NCBI GenBank assembly: GCA_003156235.1
Contig: PMGP01000177.1
Span: forward strand, 1-10,346
Length of the DNA: 10,346 bases
Reading direction: 5' to 3'
Source: Acidobacteriaceae bacterium
Lineage (GTDB): Bacteria; Acidobacteriota; Terriglobia; Terriglobales; Acidobacteriaceae
Shown here: in pieces, positions 1 through 5,326 of the stretch
Numbering within the stretch: the stretch's first letter is position 1
How the letters are laid out: each line of letters starts with the position of its first letter
The notes under the pieces: generated by a model
What the model saw: only the letters and a program-made list of their open reading frames with translations
Databases searched by the model: none
Told to the model about the DNA's origin: nothing
Program-made: the position numbers and the translations under genes

Positions 1-2
1 AG

Positions 3-389
3 AAGGATAACTGGGACAAGCATAAGGTCATGGAGAAGATGACGTTCGATTCTGCTCGCGGACGCGCTCTTCTACAGTTTCGTGAAGTAGCCGATGCATT
101 TCAAATGATACGAGACGACCAGTTGCCGATTCTGGTTCCCTACAATGCGAAGGCCGTTATTTTGAGGGACAGGCTGATGGGCGGCAAGGTACCATTTGTA
201 CCGCAGCGCGAGCTACAGCCATACCTCGTCTCTGTCAGGAAAGAAGCCATGCGGCAGATGAACGAGCGTGGGTTTGTCGAGGAGCATGAATCAGGAGTCT
301 GGCTGCTGCTGAACCGCTCTTTATATAGCAGCAACAAAGGGCTGGACCCGGCGTCGACCAAGCTGGACGCGGCGTTTTGGGGTATATAG
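3..389 (+). CDS. cas3: Cas3 helicase-nuclease, type I-C, C-terminal fragment (5' end outside window)
   Basis: The reading frame is open from the first bases of the window, so this is the 3' end of a longer gene; the ATG at 30 is internal. About 128 residues are visible. The stretch FREVADAFQMIRDDQLPILVPYN followed by a QRELQPYLVSV strand resembles the C-terminal accessory domain of type I-C Cas3, where a similar FREV...F.LI...PV.VPY pattern is common. Cas3 unwinds and degrades target DNA after recruitment by Cascade. Its HD nuclease and helicase motifs would lie upstream and cannot be checked here, so whether this Cas3 is active is unknown. The position directly before cas5c fits I-C gene order (cas3-cas5-cas8c-cas7-cas4-cas1-cas2). 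The TAG stop at 387-389 overlaps the ribosome-binding site of cas5c, which suggests one transcript and translational coupling. Confidence 0.85.
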   Translation, partial: KDNWDKHKVMEKMTFDSARGRALLQFREVADAFQMIRDDQLPILVPYNAKAVILRDRLMGGKVPFVPQRELQPYLVSVRKEAMRQMNERGFVEEHESGVWLLLNRSLYSSNKGLDPASTKLDAAFWGI

Positions 390-393
390 GAGG
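388..393 (+). promoter_or_regulatory. Ribosome-binding site that fixes a GTG start for cas5c
   Basis: AGGAGG begins inside the cas3 stop codon and sits 5 nt before the GTG at 399. It is a perfect Shine-Dalgarno at a normal distance. It supports the GTG start, and there is no competing nearby ATG in that frame. Confidence 0.8.
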
Positions 394-398
394 CACGA

Positions 399-1061
399 GT
401 GGCATACGGCATCAAGCTGCATTGCTGGGGCGAGTGGGCCTGCTTTACGCGACCGGAGATGAAGGTCGAGCGCGTCAGCTATGACGTGATGACGCCCTCG
501 GCGGCGCGCGGCATCGTCGAAGCGATCTATTGGAAGCCGGAGATACGCTGGCAAATCGACAGAATTACGGTACTCAAGCCGATCAAATTTACTTCGGTTC
601 GCCGCAATGAAGTGAAAGACAAGATCAGTGCGGGCACGGTGGCCAAGGCCATGAAAGACGGCAAAGGCAATCTGGCCTTCTATGTGGATGAAGGCGACAA
701 CCGCCAGCAGCGCGCCACGCTGATGCTGCGCGATGTGGGCTACATCATTGAGGCTCACATGAAAATCCTCAGCGGCCCTGAGAACATCGCCAAGCATCTG
801 GATCAGTTCAATCGACGCGCCCGTAAGGGTAGGTGCTACACGCGGCCTTATCTTGGATGCCGCGAGTTTGCGGCCAACTTCGCGCTGCTTGAAGCGGAGG
901 GCGCAATGACCGTGGTCGATGAGAAATTGATGGGTGAGCGCGATCTGGGATGGATGCTTCACGACATTGACTTTGCGGACGAGAAGCAGGCGCGCTTTTT
1001 CCGGGCGGTCATGCGCGATGGAGTGATTGAAGTGCCTAAACTTGCGGAGGCGCTCAAATGA
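399..1061 (+). CDS. cas5c: Cas5c (Cas5d), type I-C crRNA-processing endoribonuclease and Cascade subunit
   Basis: The protein has 220 residues, a normal length for Cas5 of subtype I-C. In I-C this protein replaces Cas6: it cuts the pre-crRNA within the repeat and stays bound to the 5' handle of the crRNA in Cascade. Family signatures seen are the N-terminal WGEWACFTRPEMKVERVSY segment, the PSAARGIVEAIYWKP block (residues 33-47) whose Tyr44 matches the tyrosine known to be needed for cleavage in Cas5d, and the DNRQQR motif (100-105) followed by LRDVGYIIEAH (110-120). A GxREFAANF stretch follows near residue 150. The start is GTG, supported by the AGGAGG at 388-393. The stop overlaps the cas8c start as ATGA (1058-1061), so the two are probably translationally coupled. 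No lesion is visible and the gene looks functional. Confidence 0.95.
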   Translation: MAYGIKLHCWGEWACFTRPEMKVERVSYDVMTPSAARGIVEAIYWKPEIRWQIDRITVLKPIKFTSVRRNEVKDKISAGTVAKAMKDGKGNLAFYVDEGDNRQQRATLMLRDVGYIIEAHMKILSGPENIAKHLDQFNRRARKGRCYTRPYLGCREFAANFALLEAEGAMTVVDEKLMGERDLGWMLHDIDFADEKQARFFRAVMRDGVIEVPKLAEALK

Positions 1062-2854
1062 TTTTGCAACGGCTCGCCGAACATTATGATCGCATCAAAA
1101 CGAAGCTGCCACAGCCGGGATCTTCGCTTCAAAAGATAAGTTTTTGCATTGTGCTGAATCCAGATGGGAGCTTGAACTCTTTTCAATCCTTGCAGGAGAG
1201 GATTGGCAGCAAACTGGTCGTTCAATCGATGAATATACCGGGGCAAGGAAAGCCTTCCGGCCGTGCTCTCAATCCCTGCTTTCTCTGGGACAATGCGGCC
1301 TATCTGCTGGGCTGTGTTCCCAATCCCGATTCCGATCCCCAAAAAGCGGAAAATGAAGCAGCGAGATCCATACTGGCCTTTGAAGCATTTCGCAAGAAAC
1401 ACATCGACTTGGAAGCCAGAATTGCTGATCCTTCCTTCACTGCGGTTTGCACGTTTCTGCGAAACTGGTCACCGGAGCAGGCATGCGATCACTTGGATCT
1501 GCTCAAGGAGATCGCAACAAACTTCGGTGTCTTCCGTGTCGCTGGAGAGATGAAGTATATCCACGATCTGATTTCCGTCCCAGCGGATACTAAAGAGCAA
1601 TCAGCAGGTTCAGAGGCCGATCCGCCACACGCCATGTGCCTAGTTTCTGGAGTTATTGAAGAGATAGCTCGTCTGCATGAACCCAAAATCAAAGGCGTAG
1701 GTGGTGCACAACCGGGCGGCGCGCTGCTGGTCTCATTTAACGCCTCGGCCTATGAGTCCTACGATAAAACACAGAGCTACAACGCTCCTGTCGGCTCAAC
1801 GACCGCATTCAAATACGCTAATGCACTGAATTACCTGCTCAGCCAGCGCAACCGGCGCGTCACGCTCGGAGACAGCACGGTCGTCTTCTGGGCCGACCAT
1901 CAGAACGTGCTGGAAGACGCACTAAGCGCAATGTTCTCCGAGCCGCTGCCGAACGAAGATCCGATCATCGAAGAGGACCAGGAGCGTGCACGGCAAGCCA
2001 GACTCTTGCTGACTCAACTGCGCGACGGCACTGGAACTACGGAGATAAACCCCGACGGCCAACCGACCAAATTCTTCTTGCTCGGTCTCTCGCCCAACGC
2101 CTCGCGCATCTTTGTTCGGCTATGGATAGAAGCGGATGCTACGGAACTACAGGATCGACTGAGCAAGCACCTCCGCGACATCGAACTGAACGGCGATAGA
2201 GATGACCGCCTGTTGACTCTGCGGCGCATCGTTGCCGCGACCGGGCGCTGGGATGGAAAGAAATCCAAGTTCGATACCGAGAACATTTCGCCCCAGCTTG
2301 CAGGCGACCTTGCACGCTCGGTGTTGACCGGCGCGGCCTATCCGCGGTCCTTGCTGGCCACGATGATTCGTCGCATTCACAGCGACGGCAAAGTCGCCTA
2401 TGCGCGCGTGGCCGCCATCAAGGCCTGCCTGCTTCGTAACTCCCGCTTGCGCGGCAGTCCATTGGAGGTATCCAGAATGCTCGATAAGAACAACGACGAT
2501 GCAGCATACTGCTGCGGACGAGCCTTTGCGCTGCTAGAGATGATCCAGAAAGACAGCGTTGAAGGAGAACTAAACAGGACCATCAAAGGCAGCTACTTTA
2601 CCGCCGCAAGCACCACTCCATCGCTGGTCTTTCCCCGCTTATGCCGGTTGAGCCAGCATCATCTGGCTAAGTTGGACACAAACCAGAGAATCCATCGCGA
2701 AAGACAATTTGGTGAGGTCATCAATAAGCTGCGCAACGCCTTCCCTCGCCTTCTTTCTCTTGACGACCAAGGAAAATATGTCATCGGCTATTTCCACCAA
2801 CGCCAGGATCTTTACACCAGCAAAAAGGACAAGGAAGAAGGAGCCAACGCATGA
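1058..2854 (+). CDS. cas8c: Cas8c (Csd1), large subunit of type I-C Cascade
   Basis: The protein has 598 residues, within the usual size of Csd1 proteins. Cas8c is the large subunit that recognises the PAM and helps open the target DNA. Signatures visible are the start MILQRLAEHYDRI, the PQPGSSLQKISFCIVL segment (18-33), the GKPSGRALNPCFLWDN block (64-79), and the central CLVSG...IARLHEPKIKGVGGAQPGGALLVSFNASA stretch (about 189-228). The C-terminal part has AASTTPSLVFPRLCRL...HHLAKL, then the end motif DDQGKYVIGYFHQRQDLYT. The gene overlaps cas5c by ATGA, and GCGGAGG at 1044-1050 is a good ribosome-binding site. Its end overlaps cas7c by ATGA (2851-2854). The 3' 378 nt also encode the Cas11c small subunit from an internal start. 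No frameshift or stop interrupts it. Confidence 0.96.
   Translation: MILQRLAEHYDRIKTKLPQPGSSLQKISFCIVLNPDGSLNSFQSLQERIGSKLVVQSMNIPGQGKPSGRALNPCFLWDNAAYLLGCVPNPDSDPQKAENEAARSILAFEAFRKKHIDLEARIADPSFTAVCTFLRNWSPEQACDHLDLLKEIATNFGVFRVAGEMKYIHDLISVPADTKEQSAGSEADPPHAMCLVSGVIEEIARLHEPKIKGVGGAQPGGALLVSFNASAYESYDKTQSYNAPVGSTTAFKYANALNYLLSQRNRRVTLGDSTVVFWADHQNVLEDALSAMFSEPLPNEDPIIEEDQERARQARLLLTQLRDGTGTTEINPDGQPTKFFLLGLSPNASRIFVRLWIEADATELQDRLSKHLRDIELNGDRDDRLLTLRRIVAATGRWDGKKSKFDTENISPQLAGDLARSVLTGAAYPRSLLATMIRRIHSDGKVAYARVAAIKACLLRNSRLRGSPLEVSRMLDKNNDDAAYCCGRAFALLEMIQKDSVEGELNRTIKGSYFTAASTTPSLVFPRLCRLSQHHLAKLDTNQRIHRERQFGEVINKLRNAFPRLLSLDDQGKYVIGYFHQRQDLYTSKKDKEEGANA
2464..2469 (+). promoter_or_regulatory. 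Internal Shine-Dalgarno within cas8c for Cas11c translation
   Basis: GGAGGT lies 7 nt before an ATG (2477-2479) that is in the cas8c frame. This is the strongest internal ribosome-binding signal I noticed in cas8c. It sits at the position where I-C systems are known to start the separate small subunit. Confidence 0.75.
2477..2854 (+). CDS. cas11c: Cas11c, small subunit of type I-C Cascade made from an internal start in cas8c
   Basis: In-frame internal translation from the ATG at 2477 would give a 125-residue protein equal to residues 474-598 of Cas8c. It begins MLDKNNDDAAYCCGRAFALLE and ends with the Cas8c C-terminus. Type I-C systems are known to produce their small subunit Cas11c this way; it lines the belly of Cascade and stabilises crRNA and the non-target strand. 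Here the evidence is the GGAGGT at 2464-2469, 7 nt upstream, the ATG, the expected size of about 14 kDa, and the position just before the AYxxGRxFAxLE helix that normally opens the small-subunit-like domain. Few annotation pipelines report it, because it is nested in cas8c. The product is inferred from the sequence and from the known behaviour of the family. Confidence 0.75.
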   Translation: MLDKNNDDAAYCCGRAFALLEMIQKDSVEGELNRTIKGSYFTAASTTPSLVFPRLCRLSQHHLAKLDTNQRIHRERQFGEVINKLRNAFPRLLSLDDQGKYVIGYFHQRQDLYTSKKDKEEGANA

Positions 2855-3744
2855 GTATACCTATCCAGAACCGCTACGACTTTGTGTATTTCTTCGACGT
2901 CACCGACGGCAATCCCAACGGCGATCCGGATGCCGGCAACCTCCCGCGCATTGACCCGGAGACCAACCAGGGCTTAGTGACTGACGTCTGTCTCAAGCGC
3001 AAGATCCGCAACTTTGTCTCTGAAACTCATAATGAGATTCCAGGCCAGCGCATCTATGTGCGCGAGAAAGCGGTGTTGAACACGCTGCACAATGAAGCGT
3101 ACCTTGCATTGGAACTCAAGCCAGAGTCAAAGAAACTTCCAAAAGATGAGAACAAGGCCAAGGCGTTGACCGATTGGATGTGCGCGAACTTTTTTGACAT
3201 TCGTACCTTTGGCGCGGTGATGTCTACTGACGTGAACTGCGGCCAGGTGCGCGGGCCCTTACAGTTGACGTTTGCGCGCAGCATCGATCCGGTGGTCTCC
3301 GCCGAGTTCGCCATCACCCGCTGCGCCGTCACCAATGAGAAGGATGTTGACAAAGAGCGCACTATCGGTCGCAAATTCAATGTCCCCTACGGTCTTTATC
3401 GCTGCCACGGCTTCCTTAACGCCACTCTCGCCGAGAAGACCGGCTTCTCGGAAGACGATCTCAAACTTTTGAAGGGTGCCTTGAATTTCATGTTCGAAGC
3501 TGACCGCTCAGCCGCGCGCGGCCTGATGGCTCCGGTGCGCTGCATCGCTTTCCGTCATGAAGGCAAACTGGGTAACGCGCGCGCCGATGAACTCTTCGCC
3601 CAAGTCACTGCTAAGCTACGCCTTGAATTGAAGGCAGAAAACCGTCCCGCGCGCTCCCACTCCGACTACGAGATCGAGTTCGCCGGCAATCTTCCTGCGG
3701 GCGTCACGTTGGAAGAATGGGTGCCATCCTTCCCTGTCATTTGA
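2851..3744 (+). CDS. cas7c: Cas7c (Csd2), backbone subunit of type I-C Cascade
   Basis: The protein has 297 residues, about the family length. Cas7 subunits polymerise along the crRNA spacer and form the helical backbone of Cascade. The N-terminus YDFVYFFDVTDGNPNGDPDAGNLPR (residues 9-33) is the hallmark of the Csd2/Csh2 group. It is followed by the TDVCLKRKIRNF segment, then FFDIRTFGAVMS (about 115-126), NCGQVRGPLQLTFARSIDPV, and the late AADRSAARGLM-type block (written here as EADRSAARGLM, about 216-226). The start codon overlaps the cas8c stop as ATGA. AAGGAG at 2838-2843 is the ribosome-binding site. It appears complete and undamaged, and it is the last intact cas gene before the deleted adaptation module. 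Confidence 0.96.
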   Translation: MSIPIQNRYDFVYFFDVTDGNPNGDPDAGNLPRIDPETNQGLVTDVCLKRKIRNFVSETHNEIPGQRIYVREKAVLNTLHNEAYLALELKPESKKLPKDENKAKALTDWMCANFFDIRTFGAVMSTDVNCGQVRGPLQLTFARSIDPVVSAEFAITRCAVTNEKDVDKERTIGRKFNVPYGLYRCHGFLNATLAEKTGFSEDDLKLLKGALNFMFEADRSAARGLMAPVRCIAFRHEGKLGNARADELFAQVTAKLRLELKAENRPARSHSDYEIEFAGNLPAGVTLEEWVPSFPVI

Positions 3745-3756
3745 TCAGAGTGCCGC

Positions 3757-3903
3757 ATGGCCGCTTCCATACCTGAAGACGACGACGCGCCTCCGCCCAG
3801 CGGCTTGCAGCATCTGGCCTTATGTCCGCGGCAATGGGCGTTGATCCACCTGGAACAGGTCTGGGTGGAGAGTCGAGCATATTCGCGCCAAGGTCGCATA
3901 TGA
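3757..3903 (+). pseudogene. cas4: cas4, 5' remnant of 48 codons (adaptation nuclease, truncated)
   Basis: Twelve bases after the cas7c stop, an ATG opens a 48-codon frame. Its SGLQHLALCPRQWALIHLEQVW stretch (residues 15-36) is the unmistakable N-terminus of type I-C Cas4. Cys23, the first ligand of the Fe-S cluster, is present. The RecB-like nuclease motifs and the three C-terminal cysteines are missing. Intact Cas4 is roughly 200 residues; this frame ends at TGA 3901-3903. In I-C, Cas4 trims prespacers and sets PAM and orientation together with Cas1 and Cas2. No cas1 sequence follows, and the leader starts about 50 bp later, so a deletion has removed most of cas4, all of cas1 and most or all of cas2. 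The fragment cannot work as a nuclease. Confidence 0.88.
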
Positions 3904-3957
3904 TCCATAGGGTCCGCCCATTCTGTGATGCCCTTCCGGGGAGAGGCTATACTCGTG
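3904..3957 (+). pseudogene. Possible in-phase 3' tail of cas2 left at the deletion junction
   Basis: Reading on past the cas4-remnant stop in the same phase gives SIGSAHSVMPFRGEAILV. With the preceding GRI this weakly resembles the end of I-C Cas2 proteins, which typically finish R[VI]EH[VI]G.K......G..LI[VL]. It ends where Cas2 should end, immediately before the leader inverted repeat. If correct, the deletion joined cas4 to the last 20 or so codons of cas2. The match is short and degenerate, so this is a suggestion only; it could also be plain intergenic sequence. Confidence 0.3.
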
Positions 3958-4134
3958 CGCGGGCCCAAAGCGAGCATGGATTTCTCGGAAGATCCGCGCA
4001 GTCGCGAACCGTTATGACCTCATCAATATGCATTTAAATTGGTCGAGCTGCCCTCTTTATGGGCTCGATGAACATCTAGGTCCGTAATTGTGGCAATATA
4101 TCTCTAGCGTATGGAGTCTCATACGCCAGCTGCC
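3956..4134 (+). promoter_or_regulatory. CRISPR leader with retained inverted repeat
   Basis: This 179-bp non-coding stretch separates the cas remnants from the first repeat. At its upstream end TGCGCGG (3956-3962) and CCGCGCA (3994-4000) form a 7-bp inverted repeat around AAAGCGAGCATGGATTTCTC. I-C loci commonly carry a GCGCG...CGCGC inverted repeat just after cas2, so this marks the old cas2/leader boundary. The rest is more AT-rich, for example ATGCATTTAAAT near 4028-4039, as expected for a leader that also drives array transcription. No individual promoter could be assigned with confidence. Confidence 0.65.
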
Positions 4135-4498
4135 GTCGCCCCCCACGCGGGGGGCGTGGATTGAAACCATCAGGCACATTGAGCAACGATGGCGCCGGGC
4201 CGTCGCCCCCCACGCGGGGGCGTGGATTGGAACAACTTTAGATGCTAAGTTGGGCCGGTTCAAGTTGTCACCCCCCACGCGGGGGGCGTGGATTGAAACC
4301 TAATCAAGGCAACCCCTCCTTTGAAGATTGTGGTCGCCCCCCCATGCGGGGGGGCGTGGATTGAAACAATCACGCACATTTTAGTTTTGAGGCATTTTGC
4401 GTCGCCCCCCACGTGGGGGCGTGGATTGAAACATGCTGCTGGGTTGCGAGTCTGTGATGGCGGATGTCGCCCCCCTCGCGGGGGGCGTGGATTGAAAC
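4135..4498 (+). CRISPR. Type I-C CRISPR array, 6 repeats and 5 spacers
   Basis: Repeats begin GTCGCCCCCC and end GTGGATTGAAAC, the classic I-C repeat, in the + orientation with the leader on the cas side. Repeats: 4135-4167 (33 nt), 4202-4233 (32), 4267-4299 (33), 4333-4367 (35), 4401-4432 (32), 4466-4498 (33). Spacers: 4168-4201 (34 nt), then 4234-4266, 4300-4332, 4368-4400 and 4433-4465 (33 nt each). The stem is a C-run paired with a G-run around a 4-nt loop. No two repeats are identical. Relative to repeat 1: repeat 2 has one G fewer and GGAAC for GAAAC; repeat 3 has GTCA for GTCG; repeat 4 has C7/G7 and loop ATGC; repeat 5 has one G fewer and T for C in the loop; repeat 6 has loop TCGC. 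Spacers match nothing obvious in this window. Confidence 0.98.
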
Positions 4499-4574
4499 GT
4501 CAGCCCAGTTTGGATGGACTCAACGCCCCCAAAACTACCTGTCACTGAAGCAACTTGGCGGTTAGATCCTGCTT
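4499..4574. other. Array trailer, no gene seen
   Basis: This short stretch lies between the last full repeat and the convergent HTH gene. It starts like a spacer but no full repeat closes it. ACGCCCCC followed by AAAAC near 4522-4535 faintly recalls both ends of a repeat with the middle lost, but this is too weak to count as a seventh repeat. No terminator hairpin was seen. Confidence 0.5.
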
Positions 4575-5018
4575 CTACCGAATCTGAAGAACTCTTCCGA
4601 TTAGTTCCAAGCTCCTCCCGGTGGGCTGATGCCGCCCGGCTTCCCAGCCCATGAGCGTTGCCGGATCGACACCCAGCTTCGCGGACATCTTCCGCTGTGA
4701 CAGGCCGAGCCCTCTCCGCACAGTGGCAAGGCGTTCCGGGAGGGAGACGGCGGGCAGCAGAGGGTCGTATCCTAAAAATCGGATGATGGCTGGCATGTAA
4801 CGGACTTCGGGAACGGTTGCGTTGACTTCCCAGTTGGTAATCGTCAATTCGTGAACGCCGATCTGGTCGGCTACCTGCTTTTGGAGGAACTTGAGGTCCA
4901 GGCGGTGGGTGCGGATATGGTCGCCTAATGTGTTGATTTCATTGGGGTACTGCACGGGCTTCGGTTTTGGTGCTCGAAGCTCTGTATGACAGAAAGGCAA
5001 CGCAGGGATGAGAATCAC
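4575..5018 (-). CDS. Double helix-turn-helix (Xre/Cro-like) putative transcriptional regulator
   Basis: The core TLGDHIRTHRLDLKFLQKQVADQIGV...ITNWE is a first Cro/CI-type HTH (about residues 31-64 from the start chosen). A linker with PAIIRFLGYDPL follows, then a second HTH, LSQRKMSAKLGVDPATLMGWE (106-126). Two tandem HTH units joined by an xxIIxFLGYxP linker form a familiar small bacterial protein family thought to bind DNA; the target is unknown. The start is uncertain because no ATG lies near. The chosen GTG at 5018 gives 147 aa and keeps LPFCHTELRAPKPKP, which looks native to the family. A TTG at 5000 (141 aa) or a GTG at 4955 (126 aa) are alternatives. The frame stays open to 5378, but that extension lies antisense to the better-supported small gene at 5167. 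The gene runs toward the CRISPR array; a regulatory link to it is not shown. Confidence 0.75.
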   Translation of the reverse strand: MILIPALPFCHTELRAPKPKPVQYPNEINTLGDHIRTHRLDLKFLQKQVADQIGVHELTITNWEVNATVPEVRYMPAIIRFLGYDPLLPAVSLPERLATVRRGLGLSQRKMSAKLGVDPATLMGWEAGRHQPTGRSLELIGRVLQIR

Positions 5019-5166
5019 CCATCGCGAGCAGTATGAACCACGACTGAACCTCTTGGATTCCTTAACGGTTAAACATTCAAACCAGGTCCATTCGGATGAC
5101 ATTTTTGCGAGGCACAAATGCCCGTGTGCTGCCGGACGCAGATGGCAGGTTTCCCAGGAGACTCCC
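5019..5166. other. Divergent intergenic region
   Basis: This 148-bp stretch separates the minus-strand HTH gene from the plus-strand small ORF, so promoters for both should lie here. TTAAC-G-GTTAA at 5062-5072 is a perfect 5-bp inverted repeat around one base and could be an operator, but it is short. I could not identify convincing -35/-10 boxes. Confidence 0.35.
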
Positions 5167-5325
5167 ATGACGAAAGATCGTCCAGGTGAAACAGTTCGAA
5201 CAGCGACGTGGACATTTGTGGTGATAGACTCGCGCATGGGCATCATATATGCCGCGAATAGCGCCTGTGATTCTATCAAGATGGCCCTACTGATTGAAGA
5301 TTCGTTTTCCTGGGAGGATCGATAG
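5167..5325 (+). CDS. Hypothetical 52-residue protein upstream of the diguanylate cyclase
   Basis: I do not recognise this protein. It begins MTKDRPGETVRTATWTFVV and ends in DSFSWEDR. It is mostly polar or mixed, with no clear membrane segment and no known motif. It is reported as a gene because AGGAG at 5156-5160 lies 6 nt before the ATG, an excellent ribosome-binding site. Its TAG stop (5323-5325) is followed one base later by the ATG of the diguanylate cyclase, and the cyclase ribosome-binding site (GGGAGG, 5312-5317) lies inside its last codons. This arrangement suggests an operon with translational coupling. It may be a small partner or a leader peptide for the cyclase. Chance remains possible because the frame is short and also lies antisense to the open extension of the HTH gene. 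Confidence 0.5.
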   Translation: MTKDRPGETVRTATWTFVVIDSRMGIIYAANSACDSIKMALLIEDSFSWEDR

Positions 5326-5326
5326 T

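Noticed and set aside
321..962. 213-codon minus-strand frame opposite cas5c
   Set aside because: It is a shadow frame of a clear cas5c gene, with no recognisable domain and no ribosome-binding site evidence.
3822..4037. 71-codon + strand frame across the cas4 remnant and leader, considered as an anti-CRISPR or new small protein
   Set aside because: It is out of phase with the recognisable cas4 fragment, runs through the leader inverted repeat and has no family features.
4522..4535. Degenerate seventh repeat (ACGCCCCC followed by AAAAC)
   Set aside because: The middle of the repeat is absent and the implied spacer would be only about 23 nt, so chance is likely.
4057..4548. Open frames on both strands over the CRISPR array with repeated PPTRGAWIET or similar peptides
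   Set aside because: They are translations of the CRISPR repeats, not genes.
5062..5072. TTAAC-G-GTTAA inverted repeat as a defined operator
   Set aside because: Five base pairs per arm is too short to claim alone; it is mentioned only within the intergenic entry.
5294..5326. Earlier ATG at 5294 as start of the diguanylate cyclase
   Set aside because: It lies inside the small ORF and before the GGGAGG ribosome-binding site, which is well placed for the ATG at 5327.
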